Assembly (NCBI RefSeq): GCF_002257665.1
Contig: NZ_MQWB01000001.1
Span: 3,104,119-3,168,118, forward strand
Direction: 5' to 3'
Length of the DNA stretch: 64,000 bases
Origin: Rubricoccus marinus
Lineage (GTDB): Bacteria; Bacteroidota; Rhodothermia; Rhodothermales; Rubricoccaceae
Position numbers and translations under genes: made by a program. The stretch's first letter is position 1; each line of letters opens with the position of its first letter. The notes below the pieces were generated by a model. That model did no database searches and had not been told where the DNA came from. It was given only the letters and a program-made list of their open reading frames with translations. This document shows, piece by piece, positions 18,050-26,738 of the stretch.

Positions 18050-19273
18050 ATGTCCGCGCCCGCCCCCGACCGCCGCCCCACCGTCCGCCTCGTCATGGTG
18101 ACCGGCGCCAACAACAACAAGGTCTACGAGATGGCCGAGAACGGCGACGGCACGTTCACGGCGCGCTTCGGCCGCATCGGCGCCGCGCTTCAGGCCAAGA
18201 CCTACCCCACGAGCAAGTGGGACGCCACGTACCGCGCGAAGACGCGGAAGGGCTACACCGACGTGACCGCCCTCGCGGCCGAGGAAGGCGAGCGCGGCTT
18301 CGCCATCGACGCGCCAGAGGTCGCCGCGCTTGTCGACCACTTGCAGGCCGCCGCCGACGACGCGCTGCGCGCGCAGTACCTCGTCGCGCCCGACGCCGTC
18401 AGCGCCCGCCAGGTCGCCGAAGCCCAAGCACACCTCGACGCCCTCAGCGCGATCGCGCTCGACGGCTCGCCAGAGGCCCGCGACGCCTTCGATGCGCGCC
18501 TGATCGACCTGTTCACCACCATCCCGCGCAAGATGGGCGACGTGCGCGACTTCCAGCTGAGCGAGCGCCTGGAGGCCTCTGGCGTGCCGGACCTGCTCAA
18601 CAGCGAGCAAGAGGCGCTGGACCGCATGGCGCAGCGCGTGCGGCTCGGCGAAGCGCCCACGCGCCCGACGTTGATGGAGGCGCTCGGCTTCGAGCTCCGC
18701 CCCGTCACCGACGAGAAAACGCTCCGCCGCATCCGCAGCAAGATGGGCGACCACGCCGACCGGCTGGAAAGCGCGGTCGAGATTGTGCACCCGCGGCTGC
18801 GCGAGCGGTTCGACGCCCACGTCGGCGCCGCGCGCCAGAGGCGGACGGAGTTGCTGTGGCACGGCTCGCGGTCCGAGAACTGGCTCTCCATCCTGGAAAC
18901 CGGCCTCTGCCTCCACCCGGACCGCGCTGTGATCACGGGCAAGATGTTCGGCTACGGGCTCTACTTCGCGCGCTCGTTCCAGAAGTCGCTGGGCTACACG
19001 TCGCTCCGCGGCGCCTTCTGGACCGGCCAGCGCGCCGACCGCGGCGTCCTCGCGCTCTACGACGTGCACATGGGCCGCCCGCTCACCGTGGACCGCCACG
19101 AGGCGTGGTGCCCCGCCCTCACCGCCGACGGCCTCGACGCCAGAGGCAGCCTCTGGCGCCGCTACGACTCGCTCCACGCCCGCGCGGGCGAGATGCTCCG
19201 CCACGATGAGATCGTGGTCTACCGCGAGGCGCAGGCCTGCCCCCGCTACCTGGTGGAAGTCCGCGAGGGATAG
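18050..19273 (+). CDS. Bacterial poly(ADP-ribose) polymerase: WGR domain plus PARP catalytic domain
   Basis: The 407 residues carry the three parts of nuclear DNA-dependent PARPs. A WGR-type domain spans about 17-80, with ARFGRIG standing for the WGR motif. A helical region at about 85-250 is placed like the PARP regulatory domain. The ADP-ribosyltransferase domain spans about 262-405. The H-Y-E triad is complete: H271 in LLWHGSR, Y305 in GYGLYFARS, E387 in DEIVVYR. The TGKMFGYGLYFA stretch closely follows eukaryotic PARP1. It would attach ADP-ribose chains to proteins or nucleic acid ends using NAD+, probably on DNA damage. No glycohydrolase gene is seen nearby. The 91-residue ORF at 19358 follows on the same strand. 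Confidence 0.92.
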   Translation: MSAPAPDRRPTVRLVMVTGANNNKVYEMAENGDGTFTARFGRIGAALQAKTYPTSKWDATYRAKTRKGYTDVTALAAEEGERGFAIDAPEVAALVDHLQAAADDALRAQYLVAPDAVSARQVAEAQAHLDALSAIALDGSPEARDAFDARLIDLFTTIPRKMGDVRDFQLSERLEASGVPDLLNSEQEALDRMAQRVRLGEAPTRPTLMEALGFELRPVTDEKTLRRIRSKMGDHADRLESAVEIVHPRLRERFDAHVGAARQRRTELLWHGSRSENWLSILETGLCLHPDRAVITGKMFGYGLYFARSFQKSLGYTSLRGAFWTGQRADRGVLALYDVHMGRPLTVDRHEAWCPALTADGLDARGSLWRRYDSLHARAGEMLRHDEIVVYREAQACPRYLVEVREG

Positions 19274-19357
19274 GGCATGGAGGGAGGCGCACGCGCCTCT
19301 CCCCCACGCCGCATCCGCACGTCCCGCGCCACTCTCAATCCCCTTACCCCTCTAGCC

Positions 19358-19633
19358 ATGACCCGCTACACCTCCCTCACCGACCGCGCCGTGCGCGCCG
19401 CCGCCGTTCTCGACGCCGAGCGCACCGGCACCACCACCACGCTCGACGTCAAACGCGAACTCCGCGACCGCGGCTACTGGGCCACCCAGGGCGACGTCTC
19501 GCGCCGCCTGGCGCGCATCGCCTCTGGCGAGGGCTGGCCGTGGTGGGGCATGGGCCGCTTCCGCCTCTACGGCGTCCCCGCCAGAGGCCAGAGGGGGCCG
19601 GCGGTGGCCTCGCGGGCCGCGCTCGTCAACTGA
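19358..19633 (+). CDS. Small protein of unknown function downstream of PARP
   Basis: The 91 residues have an alpha-helical N-terminal half (SLTDRAVRAAAVLDAE and TLDVKRELRDRGYWATQGDVSRRLARI) that looks like a helix-turn-helix or winged-helix unit, followed by GEGWPWWGMGRFRLYGV. I do not recognise the family. The start MTRYTSL at 19358 is chosen over upstream in-frame codons, which encode a Pro/Arg-rich leader. It lies 84 bp after the PARP stop, so co-transcription is plausible. Its stop is immediately followed by the word palindrome. Confidence 0.68.
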   Translation: MTRYTSLTDRAVRAAAVLDAERTGTTTTLDVKRELRDRGYWATQGDVSRRLARIASGEGWPWWGMGRFRLYGVPARGQRGPAVASRAALVN

Positions 19634-19651
19634 GCCTCTGGCGCCAGAGGC
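19634..19651. repeat. 18-bp palindrome between convergent genes
   Basis: Starts at the base after the stop of the 91-residue ORF and ends seven bases before the ispH stop, in a 25-bp convergent gap. No other terminator is visible. Confidence 0.95.
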
Positions 19652-19658
19652 TTGCCCT

Positions 19659-20912
19659 CTAGGCCGCCTCCTCCGCGAACGGCTCGACGGCCTCGTCGAC
19701 CGAGCGCGCGTCGGGGAACCACAGGAGCAGCCGCCGGATGACCTCGTCCAGGAGCGCGTCCGGGCACGAGGCGCCGGCGGTCAAGATCACCCCCAGGGGG
19801 CCGCCGCCAGAGGCCTCTGGCGGGAGCCAGTTGGGTGACACGCGCGGCTCCTTGACGCGCCAGTCGAAGTGGCGGATCTCGCGCGGGCTCACCATGTCGT
19901 CCGCGTCGGAGATGAAGTAGGTAGGCAGGCCGGCGTCCTCGCACAGCTCCACCAGGTGGCTGGTGTTGGACGAGTTGTAGCCTCCCACGACGAGCGCGAG
20001 GTCGGCGCCGGCTTCGATGAGGGCCAGCGTCGCGTCCTGGTTCTCTTTTGTCGCGTAGCAGAGCGTGTCGCTCGTGTCCGCGAACGCGCCCGCGTCGCCA
20101 TCGCGCGTGACCACGGCCTCGCGCACGCGTTCCGCGATGGCGGCCGTCTCCGTCGCCAGCATCGTCGTCTGGTTGACCACCCCGAGCCGGGCTAGGTCAC
20201 GCGCCGGGTCGAACCCGTCCGACGTGCGGCCTTCGAAGCGCGACCAGAAGAAGTCGACGCCCTCGCGGCCTTCGATCACCGCCGCGAGCGCCTCCGTCTC
20301 CTCCATGTCGCGCACGACCACAACCGGCGCGCTCTCCTTCGCGTGGCCAAACGTGGCGCGCGTCTCCTCGTGGTTGCGCTTGCCATGCACCACCACGGTG
20401 TAGCCCTTCGCCCCGATGTGGGCGCTCTTTTTCCACACGCGGACGACGAACGGGCAGGTTGTGTCGTAGGTCTTGGGCTCGATGCCTCTGGCGCGGAGGT
20501 CTTCCACGATCTCCGGCGGCGCGCCAAAGGCCGGGATGATGACGATGTCGCCCGGCCGGAGGTCGTCATAGGGGATGAGTTGCTCGCCGGTCGTGGTGCG
20601 GAGAAAGCGGATGCCTCTGGCGACGAGGTCCTCGTTGACGTGCGAGTTGTGGATCATCTCCGAGAGGAGGAAGATCCGCCCGCCAGAGGCCATCTCCGGG
20701 TTCTCGTCCAGCGCCCGGTACGCGATCTCGATGGCGTTCTCCACGCCGAAGCAGAAGCCGAAGTGCCGCGCCAGCTTGACGCGCAGCGGCCCGAAGTCCA
20801 GCACGCTCGGCGAGAGGTCCTTTTTGCGAGGGTCCGCGTCCCGGCGGGCCGCTTTGACACGGCTCACCACGGGGCTGCGGTAGAAGTCGGGGACGTCGAA
20901 CTGGCGGGCCAT
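19659..20912 (-). CDS. ispH: 4-hydroxy-3-methylbut-2-enyl diphosphate reductase
   Basis: Last enzyme of the MEP pathway: it reduces HMBPP to IPP and DMAPP with a [4Fe-4S] cluster. The three cluster cysteines are C54 (FGFCFGVE), C153 (YDTTCPFV) and C383 (TAGASCPDALL). DTLCYATKENQ and GGYNSSNTSHL are also present. At 417 residues it is the long form, about 100 longer than the E. coli enzyme, as in cyanobacteria and some other phyla. The ATG at 20912 (MARQFDVPDF) is chosen because the further upstream frame is not protein-like. It indicates an MEP route to isoprenoids. Confidence 0.95.
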   Translation of the reverse strand: MARQFDVPDFYRSPVVSRVKAARRDADPRKKDLSPSVLDFGPLRVKLARHFGFCFGVENAIEIAYRALDENPEMASGGRIFLLSEMIHNSHVNEDLVARGIRFLRTTTGEQLIPYDDLRPGDIVIIPAFGAPPEIVEDLRARGIEPKTYDTTCPFVVRVWKKSAHIGAKGYTVVVHGKRNHEETRATFGHAKESAPVVVVRDMEETEALAAVIEGREGVDFFWSRFEGRTSDGFDPARDLARLGVVNQTTMLATETAAIAERVREAVVTRDGDAGAFADTSDTLCYATKENQDATLALIEAGADLALVVGGYNSSNTSHLVELCEDAGLPTYFISDADDMVSPREIRHFDWRVKEPRVSPNWLPPEASGGGPLGVILTAGASCPDALLDEVIRRLLLWFPDARSVDEAVEPFAEEAA

Positions 20913-21144
20913 GGGGTGCGTGGGGGATTCCCCTAGAGGAGGCAAAGCTAGGGGGCACAACGAGCCGCACCTCGCGGGGTTGCTCGAAATCGGAGTGCAT
21001 CTGGGCTAGAATGCGTCAGACGTTCACCGCCTCTGGCGCCACGCCAGAGGCGCGGCGTGTGACGGTTTCATAACGTGAGGGGCGCGGCGGGCACACAGGC
21101 CCGCTTCGCCCGTAGCCTGTTCTCTCTCTTCCCCTACTGACTGT

Positions 21145-23958
21145 ATGTCCCTCCGATACCTCTTGCGCTCGTGCTTCGCACTGGCGCTCCTCCTCACTGC
21201 CTCTGGCGCGGTCGCTCAAAGCGATCTCGTCATCACCGGCGTCGCCGACGGGCCTCTCTCAGGAGGCACCCCGAAGGTGCTCGAACTCTACGCGATCAAC
21301 GACATCCCGGACCTCTCGGTCTACGGCGTAGCTGTTGCAGCCAACGGCAACGCATCAAGCGGAGCCCCGTCGTTCATGCTTGGCGCAGACGCGGCCTCCG
21401 CTGGCGACTACATCTACGTCGCGACCGAGACCGAGCAGTTCAACAACTTCTTCGGCTTTGAGCCGGACTACACCGGCTCCCTGTTCATCAACGGCGACGA
21501 CGCCGTCGAGCTGTACCTCAACGGTGCCGTGGTGGACGTGTTCGGCGAAGTCGGCGTGGACGGCACGGGCCAACCGTGGGAGCACCTCGACGGGTGGGCC
21601 TACCGCATGGATGGTACCGGTCCTGAAGGCGCCACCTTCACGGTCTCCAACTGGACGTACAGCGGCGTGGATGGCCTCGAAGGCGGTAGTACCAACGCGA
21701 CAACGAACGTCCCCTTCCCGGTCGGCACGTACAGCACGACGCCGAGCATGGGCCCGCAGACCTTCACCGCGCTCGCCAGAGGCGAGTTCGAGGTCCCGGC
21801 CGTTGAGACGATGGGCAAGGGCGGCATCACCGCCGTCCTGGACGGCACGATGCTGACCGTAACGGGCGCCTTCGCCTACCTCGAGAGCGACTACAACGCC
21901 GCCGTCGGCGCGCACCTCCACGGAGGCGCCTCTGGCGAGAACGGCCCCGTCCGCTACTCCCTCACGCCGACGCTCGACGCGGACAACCGGGGCGGCTTCT
22001 TCGCCGCCGGGGAGAACATGTTCAACGTCCGCGAGACGTTTGCGGACTCGCTCCGCGCCGGCCTCGTGTACTTCAACCTCCACACCGTAGACAACGGCTC
22101 TGGTGAGATCCGCGGCCAGCTCGGCATGAACGCCGATGCGCTTCCCGTCGCGCTCAGCGGCGACCAGGAGGTCCCGCCGTTCGAGACGAGCGCCAGCGGC
22201 TCCGCGACCGTGACGGTCGACGGCACGACCGTGACCGTAACCGGCTCCTTCATGGGGCTCACCGGCGACTACCAGGCGTCGCACGTCCACGCCGGCGCCA
22301 GAGGCATGAACGGCCCGGTCGTCTTCGCGCTCAACCCCACCGTTCCGATGGCGATGGCGCGCAGCGGCGAGTGGGAGGCTGCGAACAACATGTTCGAGGT
22401 GAGCACCACCTTCGCGGACTCCCTCCGCGCAGGGCTCGCGTACATCAACGTCCACTCCGATGCCTCGCCGAGCGGCGAGATCCGCGGCCAGATCGGCTTC
22501 GAGAACGAGATGGACGCGGAGCCGATGGACATCGCTGACGTCCGCGCCGGCGGCGACGACCAGCAGGTCACCATCGTGGGCGTGGTCACGCGCTCGCAGG
22601 GCCGCATCACGTACGTGCAGGACGAGACGGCTGCACTCGCCATCTTCCAGACGTCGGGCGCCTTCCGCACGGCCGTGGACGCCGGAGATATCGCCGCTGG
22701 CGACTCGCTCCGCGTGACCGGCATGACGGGAAGCTTCAACGGCTTCTTCCAGATCGACGGGGTCGACAGCTTCGAGGTCATCTCGCGGGACAACGCGCTG
22801 CCGCTCTACCAGCGCGTGACGCTGGCAGAGATCGCCGCCAACGGCGAGCAGTACGAAAGCGAGCTGCTTGAAGTCCGCGGCCTCATGTTCAGCGCCGAGG
22901 GCGCGTTCGCCGCATCGACGACGTACCAGATCGGTGACCAGAGCGGTGCCGTCGCGCTCCGCACGCCGAGCGCGAGCGACACCCGCATCGCGGGCGTCGA
23001 CATCCCGCAAGAGGCCGCCATCTTCCGTGGCGTTCTCGGCCAGTTCGACAACGAGGACCCACGTGACAGCGGCTACCAGCTCACCCCCATTCGGATGAGC
23101 GACGTTGTGGCGCAGGGCGATCCGTCGCAGCTGGTCATCAACGAGATCCTCTATGACCCGGCCTCCGAGCTCGCGGGCGACGCCAACGGCGACGGCACGC
23201 GTGACGGGGTCCAGGACGAGTTCGTCGAGATCGTCAACGCGGGCACGAGCTCCGTCGACCTCGGCAACTTCGTGATCGAGGACGGCGCATCGCTGGGCTC
23301 GGACGACGTGACGTTTATCCGTCACCGCTTCCCGGTCGGAACGGTTCTCGAAGCCGGTCAGGCTGTTGTCGTCTTCGGTGGCGGTACGCCGACCGGTGAC
23401 TTCGGCACCTCGATCGTGCAGACGGCCAGCAACACTGGCGGTCTCGGCCTGAACAACGGTGGCGACACCGTGACGCTCGCCGACGCCCCGATCCAGAACA
23501 ACGCTGGCGGCAACGTCATCGCGACCGTGACCTACGACGGTTCGGTTCAGGACGAGGCCATCGCGCGCATCCCGGACCTCACGGGTGACTTCGCGGCTCA
23601 CACCACGAACCCGCAGAACCCCGTTCGCTTCTCGCCTGGCGTCTCCAACCTCACCGGTGGAGGCGGCGGATTCCCGAGCGCGAGCGAGGAGACTCCGGAC
23701 GGCACGATAGTGCTGACCGTGGCGAACCCGCTCCGCGCCGACGCGCAGGTCCGCTTCGAGACGCCGGTCTCTGGCGACGTCTCCCTCGTGCTCTACGACG
23801 CGCTCGGCCGCCGGGTCGCCGTGCTCGCCGAGGGCGACCTCGCCGCCGGCGCGCACACGGCGACGCTGCGGGCGTCGTCGCTGGCCCCGGGCGTCTACGT
23901 CCTCCGCCTCGCGGCGAGCGGGACGCAGATGACGCGGACGCTGACGGTGGTGCGCTAG
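21145..23958 (+). CDS. Large secreted protein: LTD, two CHRD domains, OB-like region, LTD, T9SS sorting domain
   Basis: The 937 residues begin with a signal peptide cleaved near ASGAVAQ (about 25). The first domain (DLVITGVADGPLSGGTPKVLELY) is lamin-tail-like. Two CHRD domains follow at about 210-330 and 335-455, each with an ANNMF/ENMFNV segment and a GEIRGQ ending. Residues about 465-665 look like an OB-fold DUF5689-type region (VTIVGVVTRSQGRITYVQDE). A second lamin-tail domain starts at VINEILYDP, and the last 90 residues are a type A T9SS C-terminal domain (LVLYDALGRRVAVL ... LAPGVYVLRL). It is therefore exported by type IX secretion and probably surface-attached. CHRD and LTD functions in bacteria are poorly known. 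A strong terminator follows. Confidence 0.9.
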   Translation: MSLRYLLRSCFALALLLTASGAVAQSDLVITGVADGPLSGGTPKVLELYAINDIPDLSVYGVAVAANGNASSGAPSFMLGADAASAGDYIYVATETEQFNNFFGFEPDYTGSLFINGDDAVELYLNGAVVDVFGEVGVDGTGQPWEHLDGWAYRMDGTGPEGATFTVSNWTYSGVDGLEGGSTNATTNVPFPVGTYSTTPSMGPQTFTALARGEFEVPAVETMGKGGITAVLDGTMLTVTGAFAYLESDYNAAVGAHLHGGASGENGPVRYSLTPTLDADNRGGFFAAGENMFNVRETFADSLRAGLVYFNLHTVDNGSGEIRGQLGMNADALPVALSGDQEVPPFETSASGSATVTVDGTTVTVTGSFMGLTGDYQASHVHAGARGMNGPVVFALNPTVPMAMARSGEWEAANNMFEVSTTFADSLRAGLAYINVHSDASPSGEIRGQIGFENEMDAEPMDIADVRAGGDDQQVTIVGVVTRSQGRITYVQDETAALAIFQTSGAFRTAVDAGDIAAGDSLRVTGMTGSFNGFFQIDGVDSFEVISRDNALPLYQRVTLAEIAANGEQYESELLEVRGLMFSAEGAFAASTTYQIGDQSGAVALRTPSASDTRIAGVDIPQEAAIFRGVLGQFDNEDPRDSGYQLTPIRMSDVVAQGDPSQLVINEILYDPASELAGDANGDGTRDGVQDEFVEIVNAGTSSVDLGNFVIEDGASLGSDDVTFIRHRFPVGTVLEAGQAVVVFGGGTPTGDFGTSIVQTASNTGGLGLNNGGDTVTLADAPIQNNAGGNVIATVTYDGSVQDEAIARIPDLTGDFAAHTTNPQNPVRFSPGVSNLTGGGGGFPSASEETPDGTIVLTVANPLRADAQVRFETPVSGDVSLVLYDALGRRVAVLAEGDLAAGAHTATLRASSLAPGVYVLRLAASGTQMTRTLTVVR

Positions 23959-24034
23959 CGCGCGGCCCCTGCGGCCTCTGGCGACGGCGGCCGCGGTCCT
24001 CCGAGGGCGCCCCCACTCCGGTGGGGGCGCCCTC
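23686..24034. repeat. 349-bp duplicated segment, copy 1 (sorting domain end plus terminator)
   Basis: Matches 25871-26219 without gaps; by eye about eight substitutions, so near 98 percent identity. It covers the T9SS sorting domain, the stop codon, the spacer and the terminator hairpin. Confidence 0.93.
24003..24034 (+). terminator. Terminator of the 937-residue surface protein gene
   Basis: Perfect 14-bp stem GAGGGCGCCCCCAC / GTGGGGGCGCCCTC with a TCCG tetraloop, followed by TTT. It lies 45 bases after the stop. Confidence 0.88.
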
Positions 24035-24184
24035 TTTGCATGTGTGGGCTCGGCGTCGGGGCCTCTGGCGTGGCTCGCGCGCCTCGTTGGGCGCCAGAGG
24101 CCAAACCCGGCCGGCGCCAGAGGCGGAGGACCCGGACCAAGCCTCGCCCGTTAGAAAGATCCTTTCCGCATCTCTCCTCCGCAC

Positions 24185-26143
24185 ATGCCCCTTCGCCACA
24201 CCTCTCGCAGCCTTCTCGTGCTGCTACTCGTCGCCATCCTCGCGCCCGCGGCCACAGGCCAGCGCCTGTTCCGCGCCGAGCTTACCGGCGCCCAGGAAGT
24301 CCCGCCGGTCACGACCACCGCCAGCGGCCTCGCCACCGCCGTCTTGGACGGCTCGACGCTCATCCTCCGAGGCCAGTTCGCCGGGCTGGAAAGCGACTAC
24401 AACGCCACGGTCGGCTCGCACATCCACCGCGCGCCGGTCGGCGCCAATGGATCCGTCGTTTTCCCCTTGAGCCCCTCCCTAGACCGTGATCTCCGCGGAG
24501 GTCAGTGGTACGGGCCTGAGAACCGCTTCTCTCTCACCACCGACCAGATCCAGGCCCTGCGCGATGGCCTGTACTACGTCAACGTGCATTCCGTCGCCAA
24601 CGCCGGGGGCGAGATCCGCGGGCAGCTCGTCCAAGCGGTGTCGCTCAACGAGGTCCGCTCGGATCAGCCGGGAGCCGACGTGGATGAGTACGTGGAGTTG
24701 TCCGGGCCTCCCGGCACGAGCCTCGATGGCTACTCGTTCGTCGTCATCGGAGACGGCCCGGGCGGCATCGGTGTGATCGAGGAGGTGATCGACCTCTCCG
24801 GACAGATCATCCCGGAAGACGGATACTTCCTCTTCGGCCAACTCGAGTCCGCGACGCCGGACTTCGACGTGGACCTCAACCTCGAAAACTCCGACGCCGT
24901 GACCTACCTCCTCGTAGAAGGCGTCGCCGGCACCGAGGGGGACGACCTCGACACTGACGACGACGGCGTGCTCGACGCCGAGCCGTGGTCCGCCATCGCC
25001 GACGCGGTGGGCGCAGCCTCTGGCGACGAGGGTGACGCGACCTACGCGGCGCAGTTGGGCTTTGAAGACGTTGGCCCCGACGGGGACTTCCGCCCGGGCC
25101 ACCTTTTCCGCAACCGCGACGATGGCGCGTGGCGTATCGGCACGTTTAGCCGCGATGGCGGCTTCGATACGCCCGGCGAAATCAATGCCTCGGCGGCGCT
25201 CGTCCAGATCGTCCACAACTCCCCAGACCAGAGCCTCGGGACGGTCGACGTGTACCTCGACGACGAGCTTCTCGTAGACGACCTCGCGTTCCAGGGGGCG
25301 ACTCCGTTTGTCCTCTTGCGCGCCGGCGCCTCCGCCAAGCTGGACGTTGCGCCAGGGGCCTCCGCGTCCTCGGCCGACAGCTTCTTGGGAACGGATGTCA
25401 CTCTCAACGGCTCGCGCTCCTACTACGCGGTCGTCGTCGGGATTGGTGGCGACAACGGGACGCCGGACGATGACCCGATGATCGTCCTGTACGACAACGC
25501 TCGGCCGTTCTCCACCACGCCGGGCACGGTAGATGTCGGGTTCCTCCATGGAGCCCTGGAGACGGGCGCCGTGGACGTGCGTACGGGCGTGACGCAGCAG
25601 GCCATCCTGTTCAACGCCGTCCCGTACGGCACCTTCGCGGACGAGACCTACCAGCCCACGGTCCCGGCCATCGTGGACATTGACGTCACCTCCGCTGAGC
25701 CCAACGTCGTGCTGGCGCAGTTCAAGCCGGACCTCTCTGGCCTCTCGGGCCAGAGCGCGCTGCTCATCGCGACGGGCTCCGCGGCGCCAGGGGCTGCCGT
25801 CCCGGTCGGGATCCTCGTGGTCCAGCCCGACGGCACGACGGCGCTTTCCGCCCCGGTCGACGTGGCGAGTGAGGAGACCCCGGACGGCACGATGGTGCTG
25901 ACCGTGGCGAACCCGCTCCGCTCCGACGCGCAGGTCCGCTTCGAGACGCCGGCCTCTGGCGACGTCTCCCTCGTGCTCTACGACGCGCTCGGCCGCCGGG
26001 TCGCCGTGCTCGCCGAGGGCGACCTCGCCGCCGGCGCGCACACGGCGACGCTGCGGGCGTCGTCACTGGCCCCGGGCGTTTACGTCCTCCGCCTCGCGGC
26101 GAGCGGGACGCAGATGACGCGGACGCTGACGGTGGTGCGCTAG
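24185..26143 (+). CDS. Secreted protein: CHRD, lamin-tail, DUF4397 domains and T9SS sorting domain
   Basis: The 652 residues have a signal peptide (cleavage near ATGQR, about 25). One CHRD domain follows at about 28-145 (FRAELTGAQEVPPV ... GEIRGQLVQ), then a lamin-tail-like domain (SLNEVRSDQPGADVDEYVEL). A DUF4397 region spans about 340-540 (VQIVHNSPDQSLGTVDVYLD), and the C-terminal domain is almost identical to that of the upstream gene. It is probably exported by T9SS and surface-anchored. Gene order and the shared 3' end suggest duplication or gene conversion with the 937-residue neighbour, although the CHRD parts have diverged well beyond the 3' end. Confidence 0.9.
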   Translation: MPLRHTSRSLLVLLLVAILAPAATGQRLFRAELTGAQEVPPVTTTASGLATAVLDGSTLILRGQFAGLESDYNATVGSHIHRAPVGANGSVVFPLSPSLDRDLRGGQWYGPENRFSLTTDQIQALRDGLYYVNVHSVANAGGEIRGQLVQAVSLNEVRSDQPGADVDEYVELSGPPGTSLDGYSFVVIGDGPGGIGVIEEVIDLSGQIIPEDGYFLFGQLESATPDFDVDLNLENSDAVTYLLVEGVAGTEGDDLDTDDDGVLDAEPWSAIADAVGAASGDEGDATYAAQLGFEDVGPDGDFRPGHLFRNRDDGAWRIGTFSRDGGFDTPGEINASAALVQIVHNSPDQSLGTVDVYLDDELLVDDLAFQGATPFVLLRAGASAKLDVAPGASASSADSFLGTDVTLNGSRSYYAVVVGIGGDNGTPDDDPMIVLYDNARPFSTTPGTVDVGFLHGALETGAVDVRTGVTQQAILFNAVPYGTFADETYQPTVPAIVDIDVTSAEPNVVLAQFKPDLSGLSGQSALLIATGSAAPGAAVPVGILVVQPDGTTALSAPVDVASEETPDGTMVLTVANPLRSDAQVRFETPASGDVSLVLYDALGRRVAVLAEGDLAAGAHTATLRASSLAPGVYVLRLAASGTQMTRTLTVVR

Positions 26144-26219
26144 CGCGCGGCCCCTGCGGCCTCTGGCGACGGCGGCCGCGGTCCTTCGAGGGCGCCTCCA
26201 CTCCGGTGGGGGCGCCCTC
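25871..26219. repeat. 349-bp duplicated segment, copy 2
   Basis: Gap-free match to 23686-24034 (constant offset 2185 bp). Sequence identity falls away abruptly on both sides. Confidence 0.93.
26188..26219 (+). terminator. Terminator of the 652-residue surface protein gene
   Basis: Same hairpin as at 24003-24034 with one C-to-T change in the stem (a G-T pair remains possible). No clear T tract follows, so it may be weaker. Confidence 0.75.
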
Positions 26220-26382
26220 GCTGCGTCGTGCCGCGCCGCCGGAGGCGAGCCTCTGGCGCCTTCGCCTGGACGCCGAATGCGTCGCCAGAGGCCCCTCGCG
26301 TGCATTCCCCGATTCCTCCATGCAGCCGGACGCGCCGGAGGCACTACCTTTCGGCTCCTGGCGCCCGCCGCCGGGGCCCCAC

Positions 26383-26469
26383 GGAGGGGTGGCAGAGTCT
26401 GGCTGAATGCACCGGTCTTGAAAACCGACGTACCGCAAGGTACCGGGGGTTCGAATCCCTCCCCCTCCG
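26383..26469 (+). tRNA. tRNA-Ser (anticodon UGA)
   Basis: The acceptor arm GGAGGGG pairs with CCCCTCC at 26462-26468. It has a D arm with GGCTGAATGC, an anticodon loop CTTGAAA with TGA at 26419-26421, a long class II variable arm TACCGCAAGGTACC, and a T loop GTTCGAATC. The CCA end is not encoded. The long variable arm confirms serine. Confidence 0.95.
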
Positions 26470-26481
26470 CCGCGATCCCAG

Positions 26482-26517
26482 AGCCCGCCTGCGCGCCCAT
26501 GCGCAGGCGGGCTTTTT
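26482..26517 (+). terminator. Terminator of tRNA-Ser
   Basis: 13-bp stem AGCCCGCCTGCGC / GCGCAGGCGGGCT with a six-base loop, running into TTTTT. It starts 13 bases after the tRNA. Confidence 0.9.
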
Positions 26518-26625
26518 CTGGGCCTGCTCTCCGCCGCCAGAGGCCTCTGGCGCAGAGCCCGACAGCCTTTCGGGGGCGGCGCGCGCCAGGGCGCACATGG
26601 GTAAAGACGTCCCCTATGGGAATCC

Positions 26626-26640
26626 AGATCGTCACGATCT
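26626..26640. promoter_or_regulatory. Palindrome upstream of the c-di-GMP operon, possible operator
   Basis: AGATCGTCACGATCT is perfectly symmetric around one central base, about 100 bp upstream of the operon's first ATG (26739). A second symmetric word, ATGCATCATGCAT, lies at about 26701-26713. Together they suggest a regulated promoter region, but no promoter boxes are clear. Confidence 0.45.
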
Positions 26641-26738
26641 GTAATCCTTTGGGCAAAGAGGACCCGATCCGGCACGTTTAGAGGGGTTCAGAAGCGTGGA
26701 ATGCATCATGCATAGGGAAGGTCACGCCCCCCCTGCCC

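Noticed and set aside
21355..23856. 833-codon minus-strand frame opposite the CHRD surface protein (and a 520-codon one opposite the second)
   Set aside because: These are antisense shadows of the repetitive GC-rich domain genes; translations are Arg/Val/Asp-rich and lack any domain.
26560..26738. c-di-GMP (GEMM) riboswitch ahead of the GGDEF-EAL gene
   Set aside because: The conserved GEMM core and tetraloop-receptor elements are not found; only palindromes are seen.
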